DNA of 64,000 nucleotides from Entophlyctis helioformis. Its lineage: Eukaryota; Chytridiomycota; Chytridiomycetes; Chytridiales; Chytriomycetaceae. The first letter of the stretch is position 1. Every line of letters begins with the position of its first letter. Under the pieces are notes generated by a model. That model was not told the origin of the DNA. It did no database searches and worked only from the letters and a program-made list of their open reading frames with translations. The position numbers were made by a program, and so were the translations under genes. This document shows, piece after piece, positions 48,207 through 57,788 of this stretch. The stretch is from contig JAHLKH010000012.1 of the NCBI GenBank assembly GCA_025526915.1, positions 124,001 to 188,000 of the forward strand. Reading direction: 5' to 3'.

Positions 48207-49040
48207 ATGATTCCAATAGAAGTCGTCACGCTCGCCACACTTGCCGTTGGCGCATGTCTGGCTATTGCCATGCTGGTCCGTCTGCGGCGCATGCCCTTCT
48301 CTTACTACCTGCTCGGCATCCGCATCATGGTCGCGCTCGACTTGCCCTTCATTTTCAGCATCTACATCGGCTGGTTCGTGTACCCAACCGGCCACGCCAA
48401 CAAAGTCCTCAAGAACTTTGGGTTTCTCATCAGCCAAATCCTGGGCATGCTGCTCTCCCTCGCACAGCTCGAGCTTCTCGGTATCATCTCGCCGTTTGTC
48501 AAGGGCATCGGAAAGCAGCACATTGTGATCGCACAGGGCATCGTCTGTGTGTTCGCCTTTGGTGTCCTTGGCGCGACCTGTACCCTCTTCTTCACCGACG
48601 CGATTATACCGTGGTATAAGATTTTGATTCTGGTTTGGAACAGTTTCGTCGTAGCGTGCGATACGAATATCCAGTTGTTTATGCTCTACTTTGTCCTGTA
48701 CAAGCTCAAGGACGTCTCGACTCGATTCCGCAACTGGTACGCATCACTCATCGGCGCCAACTTTATCATCCTGGCTATTGCTAGCGTGCATTTCTTGCTC
48801 GTGATGAGCTTTGAGTATCGGTCATTGGCATTCCCGGCCTCCATGATGGCCATCTATGTGACGATTGCAGCAGAAAGTGTGATTATTCTGCGTACTGCCT
48901 TGCTGAGTCCAAAGAAGGTGGCCAAGAAACTCAAAGTACCAGATAATACGCCTATAAGGACTGCGAGAGACACACTTGATTCGATACCAACACCAACACC
49001 AACACCGACACTGCAGAGAATGCTACCAGCGATGGAATAA
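48207..49040 (+). CDS. Seven-helix membrane protein, paralogue 3 of 4, short tail
   Basis: 277 residues, intronless, same MIPIEVVTLA start. The first 47 residues equal paralogue 2. About 40 replacements then accumulate, densest from helix 4 to helix 6 (for example NFIILAIASVHFLLV against HVVILITGGTHFALV). The tail has only four Pro-Thr units before LQRMLPAME. The conserved marks QLELLGII and LLY/MLYFVLYKLKDVST are retained. Flanking DNA is nearly identical to units A and C, so the body has diverged faster than its surroundings or was replaced by conversion. Confidence 0.75.
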   Translation: MIPIEVVTLATLAVGACLAIAMLVRLRRMPFSYYLLGIRIMVALDLPFIFSIYIGWFVYPTGHANKVLKNFGFLISQILGMLLSLAQLELLGIISPFVKGIGKQHIVIAQGIVCVFAFGVLGATCTLFFTDAIIPWYKILILVWNSFVVACDTNIQLFMLYFVLYKLKDVSTRFRNWYASLIGANFIILAIASVHFLLVMSFEYRSLAFPASMMAIYVTIAAESVIILRTALLSPKKVAKKLKVPDNTPIRTARDTLDSIPTPTPTPTLQRMLPAME

Positions 49041-49071
49041 ATCTGGCATGTGTATTCAAACAACCAACTGA

Positions 49072-49616
49072 TCATGTGCCATGAGAAGCACCGCCAAACC
49101 CAAGGCCGTGTCTGTTGGCCTTTACCTGTGCCGCCACTGGATCGCGTCTCCCCAATCCATCCGCACCAAGTCCCTTGCCCTCGGTCCATCCCATCTTGCG
49201 CAACATATCAGCTCCAACAGTCGCGGTTGCTCCCGGCTCTGGCACAGAGACCGCACGAACAGCTTCGGGAGCTTGCCGCGAGAGGGACAACCGGCGCGAC
49301 TCGGATGCCGAGTGCATCGCCCTTCTGATTGCGGCACGGTCTTGGTAGACTGACTCTATGCTTGGCTGCTCGCTGCCGTCAGGCGGTGTTTCCGTTGCAC
49401 CAAGACCCTCTGCTCTGACTCGCGTCGCTGATGCTTTGGATGTCGATGCAGCAGCTGCCGATGCAGTCGCGCCATGCCGACCCATGTACATGCGCTTGAG
49501 ACGGTTGAGCTCCGACAGCCGTGCAGCTTCCTTGAGTGCCTTGGTAAACGCCTGCGGCTTGCCTCTGCCGCCAGAACCATCTCCATTCTCACTGGATGCT
49601 GTCTTGAAAGCATTGC
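49072..49616 (-). pseudogene. Truncated 3' fragment of the FHA/G-patch (AGGF1-like) gene, copy B
   Basis: Nearly identical to copy A, with a few base changes. It contains the complete G-patch core and ends at the same breakpoint, showing that A and B come from one truncated precursor. Confidence 0.85.
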
Positions 49617-50124
49617 GAGAGCATCTCTTGAAAGCGATCAGTGGGTCGCACTGTCTGTCAATGCCATGTTTTTATGACCTTATCAACGATTCCAACTCGT
49701 ATATCAGCGTCCAGACCGCAACAAGTTTGCTACATTCCAAGGAAACGATGCGGCCACAATGCAAAGCCACAGATCCCAGTCACGTGATCTTGGCTGCGGA
49801 ATACAACGAGAGGCGTTGACAGAGCCCCTCGGCACATGGAGATCAGGCTGACGGCGACAATACAGTGCGGCACTCGGGGCAGCGTCTGTGGCAGTTGTTG
49901 CTCTTCTCACGATAAATGGCGTGTGTGGCTCTTTGGAGCAAGCAGGAAGGGACTGCGATGAATAAAGGCTGTTGGCAATTATCTCATTTCAGACCATGTT
50001 GGTTTTCCAAACGACGGCAGTCGTATCACACTCTGTAAAATGAAACCATGGAGCGCTGGTTTGGTTGGTTTCGGGAGGGGTTTTCCTACGATCGCATTTC
50101 GTCATCTTTGAGTGGACACGCACA

Positions 50125-50967
50125 ATGATTCCAATAGAAGTCGTCACGCTCGCCACACTTGCCGTTGGTGCATGTCTGGCTATTGCCATGCTGGTCCGTC
50201 TGCGGCGCATGCCCTTCTCCTACTACCTGCTCGGCATCCGCATCATGGTCGCGCTCGATCTGCCCTTAATCTTCAGCATCTACATCGGCTGGTTCGTGTA
50301 CCCAACCGGCCACGCCAACACAGTTCTCAGGAACTTTGCGTTTCTTGTCACTCAAATCCTGGGCATACTACTCTCACTCGCACAGCTCGAGCTTCTCGGT
50401 ATCATCTCGCCGTTTGTCAAGGGCATCAGAAAGCAGCACATTGTGATCGCACAGGGCGTCGTCTGTGTATTCGCCCTTGGTATGCTCTCCGCGACCTGTA
50501 CCCTCTTCTTCACCGACTCGATCATACCGTCGTATAAGATCTTACTTTTCGTTTGGCACTGTTTCGTCGGAGCGTGCGACACGAGTATCCAGCTGTTTCT
50601 GCTCTACTTTGTCTTGTACAAGCTCAAGGACGTCTCGACTGGATTGCGCATCTGGTACGCATCACTTATCGGCGCTCACGTCGTCATCCTGATTACTGGC
50701 GGTACACATTTCGCGCTCGTGATGAGCTTTGAGTATCGGCCATTGGCATTCGGGGCCTCCATGATGGCCATCTATGTGACGATTGCAGCAGAATGTGTGA
50801 TTATTCTGCGGACTGCCCTGCTGAGTCCAAAGAAGGTGGCCGAGAAACTCAAAGTACCAGATAATACGCCATTGGCGACCACGAAAGGCGCAACTGATAC
50901 GACGTTGGTGCCAGCACCAGCACCAGCACCAACACGGCTGGGAACACTATCCGTCCTTGAAAAATAA
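50125..50967 (+). CDS. Seven-helix membrane protein, paralogue 4 of 4, tail truncated
   Basis: About 280 residues from the MIPIEVVTLA start (an upstream in-frame ATG at 50,065 is less likely because the paralogues lack it). The body is almost identical to paralogue 2. After TLSVLEK a TAA at 50,965 ends the frame. The Pro-Thr-coding repeat and LQRMLPAME-coding segment still lie downstream (to 51,166) but are no longer in the same frame, so this copy has lost its repetitive tail. Confidence 0.72.
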   Translation: MIPIEVVTLATLAVGACLAIAMLVRLRRMPFSYYLLGIRIMVALDLPLIFSIYIGWFVYPTGHANTVLRNFAFLVTQILGILLSLAQLELLGIISPFVKGIRKQHIVIAQGVVCVFALGMLSATCTLFFTDSIIPSYKILLFVWHCFVGACDTSIQLFLLYFVLYKLKDVSTGLRIWYASLIGAHVVILITGGTHFALVMSFEYRPLAFGASMMAIYVTIAAECVIILRTALLSPKKVAEKLKVPDNTPLATTKGATDTTLVPAPAPAPTRLGTLSVLEK

Positions 50968-51040
50968 GTCCGACGCCAATTCTGACACCAACACCAATAT
51001 GGCAGGGAATGCTACCAGCCGTGGAAAACTAAATCTGACG

Positions 51041-51136
51041 CCAACACCAACACCAACACCAACACCAACACCAACACCAACACCAACACCAACACCAACA
51101 CCAACACCAACACCAACACCAACACCAACACCGACA
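51041..51136. repeat. ccaaca hexamer microsatellite, now outside the open frame
   Basis: About 15 ccaaca units after the stop of paralogue 4, matching the coding repeat of paralogue 2. Confidence 0.88.
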
Positions 51137-51197
51137 CTGCAGAGAATGCTACCGGCCATGGAATAAATCTGGCATGTGTATTCAAACAACCAACCGA

Positions 51198-52664
51198 TCA
51201 TGTGCCATGAGAAGCACCGCCAAACCCAAGGCCGTGTCTGTTGGCCTTTACCTGTGCCGCCACTGGATCGCGTCTCCCCAATCCATCCGCACCAAGTCCC
51301 TTGCCCTCGGTCCATCCCATCTTGCGCAACATATCAGCTCCAACAGTCGCGGTTGCTCCCGGCTCTGGCACAGAGACCGCACGAACAGCTTCGGGAGCTT
51401 GCCGCGAGAGGGACAACCGGCGCGACTCGGATGCCGAGTGCATCGCCCTTCTGATTGCGGCACGGTCTTGGTAGACTGACTCTATGCTTGGCTGCTCGCT
51501 GCCGTCAGGCGGTGTTTCCGTTGCACCAAGACCCTCTGCTCTGACTCGCGTCGCTGATGCTTTGGATGTCGATGCAGCAGCTGCCGATGCAGTCGCGCCA
51601 TGCCGACCCATGTACATGCGCTTGAGACGGTTGAGCTCCGACAGCCGTGCAGCTTCCTTGAGTGCCTTGGTAAACGCCTGCGGCTTGCCTCTGCCGCCAG
51701 AACCATCTCCATTCTCACTGGATGCGCTGAAGCATTGCCATCCGTCTCGGTAGCCACACTGGCCTGCGACTCGGTCGAAATGATGACATTGCCACCGGAC
51801 ACTTTGCACTCATCGCAGCTCCATCGCGTGTGCTGATGCACAACCATCACCGTTGACCCGACACGCAATCGATCGCCATGTTCGAGCTTGGACGGCTTGC
51901 TTGCCACCTTGGCTTTGCTGAGGCGTCTGTCGTTGAGGAACGTGCCGTGTGTCGAGCCGGCATCTACCACGCAGAACGGCCTGCGCTGCGGTGCTTGCGG
52001 CGCATCCTGGTGTTGCTGCAGTGGCGGTTGCTGGCCCTGCGCCAAGATCTCGCCCTCTTCAAGGGCCAAATCTGTATCGCCACTGCGACTCTTGCGATGG
52101 CTGCTGCTGCTTCTGCTCGACGAGTCGCTGTCATCGCTGCTGCTGCTGCTGCTGCTGTCGCGGCCTGATCGTCGCTCCCGCGAATCCTTGCGCCGTTTCC
52201 GACTGCGGCTGTGGCTGCTCTTGTGCTTGTGTTATGCTTGCGTCTCTCTTTTGTCCGGGGTTTCTGACCGGCTCTGATCGCCTGTCGCGGCGTCTGCAGT
52301 CGCAGTGTCACCAACATCGCCCGCCTCGCCCAAGTAGATGGACGCATGGAAGCGACTCACGTCCATCTCCTTGATGCGCAGCCGCCGTTCAAACGCATGA
52401 TGGTCGCGGCCGATGCTCATGCCAGTGGCATCCACCAACACCACCCGCCGACCGGCAGCACGTCGGATGACTTGACCACCAGTGTCATGGTTTCGTCGGA
52501 CTCTGGTCCAGGCAAGACTGCTGCTGCTGCTGCTGTCCCGCCGCGAAAGAAGGGTATGCGTCAACGTCCCAGCCGCAGTAAACTCGCCGGTGGTCATGTT
52601 GAAGTAGTATCCGGTCGGCACGTGCAGCATGTAGTTTGGGTCCTGCGTCGCCACATAGTCTCCG

Positions 52665-52698
<34 letters not shown>

Positions 52699-52702
52699 TC
52701 AT
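51198..52702 (-). CDS. OCRE/FHA/G-patch protein, AGGF1-like, with two interruptions
   Basis: Domain order matches AGGF1. After a Gln run, an OCRE-type segment (YMLHVPTGYYFNMTTGEF); the FHA first half (TGMSIGRDHHAF; KEMDVSRFHASIYL); the FHA second half (FCVVDAGSTHGTFLNDRRLS; LEHGDRLRVGSTVMVVH; WSCDECK); then LKEAARLSELNRLKRMYMG and the G-patch (MLRKMGWTEGKGLGADG). Between the two FHA halves lies a roughly 100-residue Ser/Arg/Gln-rich insertion containing an in-frame TAA at 52,232. Near 51,727 the frame shifts relative to the G-patch; the two truncated copies carry four extra bases there and stay in frame. Family members bind RNA-processing complexes. The gene is either decaying or misassembled, or part of the insertion is an intron. 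It is divergent from DNAAF6, with 161 bases between starts. Confidence 0.75.
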
Positions 52703-52863
52703 CCCACCGTGAGCGTTGACCTGAATGGCATGCCAGTGTCCAACAGTCAGCAGCCTGCATGGATGGCTGGTCGGCGGCGCATGTCACCAACAGAATGTGA
52801 CCTTTGGGTCAACCGGGCCAAAATCTGGCTGTTCGCGGTTTCCTGACGGACGCGGACAGCAAG

Positions 52864-53691
52864 ATGAACACGGTCGAGTCACTCGCATCGCTGCTTGCAG
52901 GCGGCTTCGCTCAACAGGGTGGGGATGCCAACAGCAGTCGGTCTCAGGGCAAGAAGAACCCCACTGGCCATGCGCAGGTATGCCACGCTTTGCGTTGCGG
53001 TCTTGCGAGTGCCTTGGTGGGCATGCCAGAATGTGTTGGTTCATCTGGCCGACAACAAACACGCGAGGCACGACTGACGCTGGACAGCAGCCTCTGTTTG
53101 CCCACCCTGGCGCTATTGGGCCACAGCCAGTGCAGACTGCTGCACAGGGAGCAGCTGGAAAGGGCAATGCCACGGCAAAGACGGGAAAGACGGACATTTG
53201 GGACGAAGACGAAGTCGATGACTATGTCGAGGACCAAGATCCACGGCCAGCCCCATCGCAAGTCGTCGCCGCCTGTTTCCACGAATCGCAGTGTGCTGAC
53301 ACCAAGCCATGAACGCACAGATACGACATTACATATCGCCAGCTGGTGTCGACAGAAGACATGTATCTGGGCATGAGCGGCAAGCAAAACTCGATGGAGC
53401 ATTCCGGCCAGGTGGTGGTCAAGATCTCACTGCCTGGAGTGAATGCGCGCGATCTGGACATGACGGTGGCCAACAACATCCTTGATCTGAGATGCCCGTC
53501 CTTGTAAGTTGGGGCATCCCGAGAATGGTTGATTCACGTGTCGACTGACACCTGGTCGTGGCGACGCAAACAGCAAACTCAAGCTGCCGCTGCCTGTGCG
53601 AGTGGACGACAAAAGGGGCGATGCCAAGTTTGATGCGAGCACACGAGTGCTGGCTGTGTCGCTGCCCATCATCCGAGACTTTCCGCTGTGA
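52864..53691 (+). CDS. Dynein axonemal assembly factor 6 (PIH1D3) homologue
   Basis: A cytoplasmic co-chaperone of the PIH family that helps preassemble axonemal dynein arms. Exons: 52,864-52,977, 53,091-about 53,261, 53,321-53,503 and 53,574-53,691, about 195 residues. Landmarks: DIWDEDEVDDYVEDQDPRP, then YDITYRQLVSTEDMYLGMSG, VVVKISLPGVNARDLDMTV, and LKLPLPVRVDDKRGDAKF near the end, the order and spacing seen in PIH1D3. The join at 53,261/53,321 is one base out of phase, so the exact donor or a base there is uncertain. The presence of this gene implies a motile flagellum. It starts 161 bases from the divergent AGGF1-like gene and is followed after 123 bases by the SMG-like gene. Confidence 0.85.
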
Positions 53692-53814
53692 GCGTGTGGC
53701 TTGCCGTCAGCCGATCAGCGTGGCCCCAATAGACGTCTGCCAGTCGTCCGTCGGACACCTGCATGGAGGCCTGCCAGAAGGACGCCTGCCTTGTTGGCCT
53801 GGCGGTTAATAAAC

Positions 53815-56800
53815 ATGGTTTCGCCCACACGCGACATGGCGGACGAGGCGCGACCAGCGTCGCCGTCGCTGCCACCACGGCCTGTGCAGCACGCTGGCTC
53901 GCCCACGGGCAGCCCTCGCAGGCACCACCACAACCACAACCACAACCACAACCACAACCACAACCACAACCAACACAACCACAGCGCCACTGGCACACTG
54001 CCCGCCTCTTCAACTGCTCCTACGACCACTGCCAACAGCAACGGCAACAGCAACAGCAACAACCGTCGACGACGACCTCATTCTGGCAAGCACAACGCCC
54101 ACAACCAGCCGCACAGTCCGCAGAGCCCTCTGCAGAAGCAACAGCAAGCGCTGCAGCCCCAGCCCCAGCAGCCGCACCAACACTCGCATCCAAGCCACCA
54201 CCCGCATGGCCAGCGACAGCCAAAGGGCGGCCAGCGCAACGCTCACCAGCGCCAGTCGCCGTCGATGGGAACGAGCCGTCAGCACCAACAACAGCAGCAC
54301 CACCAACAACAACAGCAGCAGCAGCAGCATGCACTGGCACCGGCCGTGCCTGATGCTGTTGGCCGCGCCAAGTAAGCAAGAGCATGCCTTGCCTGCCTTG
54401 CCGCCTTGTCTTGCAGGCATCCGCCTTACCTGTGCTGATGTGCAACAACAGCGACTTGGATGCGCATCTGGAAGCCCTCCACGCGGCGCTCACGCAAGCA
54501 TCAGCCACCACAGAAAGCGTCGTCGCATCCACTGCATCCTTGGCAATGGGCGTGTCCTCGGACGACCCCATCCAGTCGTTCCAGCTGCTACTGCTGCGTC
54601 TCAAGCACAACAGGGAGACCGATGCCGACATGAACTGGCGCAGATCGCTGGTTCTCGAGGCTGCTGAGGATGTGCTTCTGCTCGATCCGGCGCATGGGAT
54701 CTTGGTTGACGCAGACGGGCGGCTATGGAAGTACGTTTTGTACCCGCGCATCGAAGCGCTACGCAAGCTGTTTCTCGAGGTGAGCTGGAGCTGGCCCATG
54801 ATCGTGTCTGCACCGTCGACTGGGCGGCTCACGTGCCGTGCTGCATCGGGCGGTAGTTGCAAGCCATCAAAAGCAGAGTGCCCAAAGAGTTTCACAAAAG
54901 CCTGGCCGAAGAACTTGACCGGACACAGACAGATCTTGTCGCCCAGCTCGACTTTTCTCAGGCATTTTATCGCACGCTTCTACTTGAGCTGCATGTGCGG
55001 TTCGAGAATGCCTCGGTCAATGTGGCCGTAGGTGAGTTTACATGATGGCTGCGACGGGCACCAATCGCCCAACGCTGACTGCTGTATGGATGGGCTAGAT
55101 GAAATCATTGCTGGAGACAGTGCCGCTGGAATGGCCGTCGAACAGAGTCCCGAGCAGAAGCTCGTGTACAAGATTGTCATGCTTCTCGGTGACATTGGTG
55201 AGCCAGACCGATCCAGCCGTTGGTTTGCACGGCGGCGAGCGGTACTGACCGCTCTTGAGCATATTCATAGCAAGGTACAGGTGGATGGTGGTGCGCAGCA
55301 AGAGCGTGTGGAACATATCGCGCCTGTACTACGAAAAGGCGTTTCGACTGTGGCCATCTGGAGGCAAGTCTGGCGCCACTTTAGATCCGTTGATTGCCGT
55401 ACATGTGCTTACTGACGACTGCCCTTTCAGTCAAGCCGCATTCTCAGATCTCATTGCTGTACAACTACATCCAAGACCCCTTCCACGTTTCATACTACAC
55501 GCTACTAAGGTATTGGCTGCCCTTGCGTTGCTGATCAGCATGTATGCTGCATGCAGGATATTTACCCAGCGTGGGCAGTGTCGGAGCAAATACCAGGGCA
55601 GCTGCATTGGTTCGCGACAATCTCGCAATGCAGTACTCCCGCAAAGCCATCCCGCTTGGGTCAGAGTATGTTGGCTGGCAGGGCCACATCAGCTTTCGGT
55701 GCGACTGACTGGCGGCTCAGCCAAAGCCCGACAGATGTCCAGCACAAGCTCGTCAACCTGACGCTTGCTCACGGAGACCTTTACCAAGCAAGCGATGCAA
55801 CCAAGGCAGATTCATTCACCAATTCGGATGCGTTGTTGACAGACGCGATTGCATCTGTCGCGTCATCCATGGACGATGTGTACGCGCCCATGATATCCAA
55901 GCTCAGTGTCATGTACATGATTATTGCGAGCGATCTGGACATTCGGTTCCAGTACACAGGTATCACTTCTGATGCATCGCATTTCTGGCTATCCTTGTTT
56001 GAGCAATTCTGACTCGTCTTGCTGAACAGACCAAGCAGCCGTCAAGCAAAAGATTCGCACTGCCCAAACCTATGCGATAGCTGGCGTCCTGTCTCTGGCA
56101 TGCCACTCGCTTGACACGCTTCTCAAGCGGTCAGAGGACAACTCGTCGTTCTTTGACGACATTGGATCACAAGACTCTGTGCCGAGTATCCATGCAGCGC
56201 ATCTCGCTATTGTAGCCGCCTTTCTGCGGCTCAACATCGACCAGCTGTTTGTTATGCAAGACTATGCAAGGCAGTTCAAGCTAGCGCCTATTGTTGATGT
56301 GAGTCGTTGAGCCTATCAGTGCGGCAATGCATGTGTACTGACTGGCCATCCATCCTACAGCGCATCGAAGTGTTTGCATCGTTGCTTGCTCAGTTTGCCA
56401 ACAAGATCTCTTCTTTTGCGGACATGGAGGGCAGCGTCGAAGCCGTGCCAGAAGATGTAGACCTTCTTGGCCTGGCATGCATGCGCAAGTTCTATGCATC
56501 CTTGGATCGAGACTCGCTGGATCGCGTCTTGACTTTGAGGCGTTCCTCGGATGCCTCTGACGGCGATTTAGCGTCAGTCAGAGTGTCGCGCATTGGATCT
56601 CTTGCCGTGCTGCTTGCCTCCCATGGCGTGAGTTGCGTCGATGTGGTGCACTGCTTATCAGGCACCATCATCGTTTGCTGACACGCTTGCCTGGGCGGAT
56701 GGCAGAAATTCGACGCGCTTGGCCGCAACGAGGAAGACGGCGTGTTTATGCGCTCGCGAGAGTTCAAGGTACGTCCATGCTCTCACTCAGTGTGCGTTGG

Positions 56801-57665
56801 CTCAAGTAGCATGCTGACAGTGACCACAGGCACGCAAGCAGCTTCGTTTGATGAAAGCTATGGGACGCGAGCGGCTCAAGGGCGATGTTGATCTGCTCCA
56901 GCAGGAGCTGGCTCAGGTGCAAAACAAGCCACATCCGCTTGTTGTGCTGGACGCCCTCGCTCACGTGACGGGTCTGAATGCTGTCAAGACGAGCCTCATG
57001 CGCCGCAGCTGCATCATTGCCATCCCCCTGGAAGGTGATTGCCTGCTCTCTCTGAGTTGGCGCCATCTGTAGACGAGATGCTGACCGGGCCACAATCATG
57101 TGCAGTCCTGCACCAGTTTGACACACTCAAGCTTGGTCAAGACCGCATCAGTGCAGATGCGCGCCGATGCATCCGGTACCTGGAAGAGCGCTTCAAGTAC
57201 CCGTCTCCGCACCTGATTGCGCAAGGAGCCTCTTCCCTACCCTCATCTACACCTCCAATCAACAAAACCGCGTCGGCATCTCTGCCGGCCAAACCAGCAA
57301 CCTCGGCCATCCCGTCTGTGATGGCCAACGCCTTCTCTGGCCCGAGCATACGATCCAAGTCCATGGGAAGTCCCGGCTCCATCGCATCAGCCGCCCCATC
57401 GACCGCCTCTCCCAATTCGTTTGCCTCCGCCACGGACACCCAGCAGCCACTCTTTATTCCCAAGACCCACAACGACCTCATGCGTTACTGTCTGGCCATG
57501 CAGTCCCACGTTGGCAAGTTCATGCCTGGCGTTGCAGCCATCAAGAGCTTCGCGTTCGTGTCCGACGATCCCGAAAGCGTCGGCATTGCCAAGTCGCTTG
57601 GAATCACTTGCATGTCGGTTGCCGTGTGGGAGCGCAGTATCGTGCGCTCTCGGCAGCCTAAATGA
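53815..57665 (+). CDS. EST1/SMG5-6-7 family protein with C-terminal PIN nuclease domain
   Basis: Acts, by family, in nonsense-mediated mRNA decay and/or telomere maintenance. Thirteen exons follow splice signals: 53815-54371, 54452-54779, 54857-55031, 55099-55197, 55271-55367, 55431-55509, 55570-55665, 55721-55959, 56030-56298, 56361-56628, 56706-56768, 56830-57034 and 57106-57665, about 1,011 residues. A His/Asn/Gln/Ser-rich N-terminus of about 185 residues precedes the EST1 helical-repeat region (LGDIARYRWMVV; YYEKAFRLWPSGGK; LLYNYIQDPFHVSYY) and VPEDVDLLGLACMRKFY. The PIN domain has VVLDALAHVTGL, HNDLMRYCL and FVSDDPESVGIAK, keeping acidic residues at the three expected sites as in SMG6 and unlike inactive SMG5. 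A Ser/Pro-rich insertion sits inside the PIN domain (57,225-57,450). The exon 5/6 join is one base out of phase. Confidence 0.85.
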
Positions 57666-57788
57666 AGCACGCGGTTCTCGCTTGCCATTGTTCTGCGATT
57701 CTGAATCCAGCCAGTCAGCCAGCCAGCCAAACAGCCAGCCAGTCAATTGTCGGCCAGCAAGCAAGCACCAAAGAAGCCATTTGACAGT

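Larger units (their letters stand above)
47908..49825. repeat. Tandem duplication unit B
   Basis: Same order as unit A. It is shorter, mainly because the ccaaca repeat and the Ala-Pro segment before it are largely missing. Confidence 0.9.
49826..51738. repeat. Tandem duplication unit C, continuous with the long FHA/G-patch gene
   Basis: Third unit. Its right end runs into the long copy of the antisense gene, so it shows the ancestral arrangement. Similarity to units A and B stops after agcattgc at 51,738. Confidence 0.88.

Noticed and set aside
45801..51738. Transposon as the cause of the triplicated segment
   Set aside because: I see no terminal inverted repeats, no target-site duplications and no transposase or reverse transcriptase; unequal exchange is simpler.
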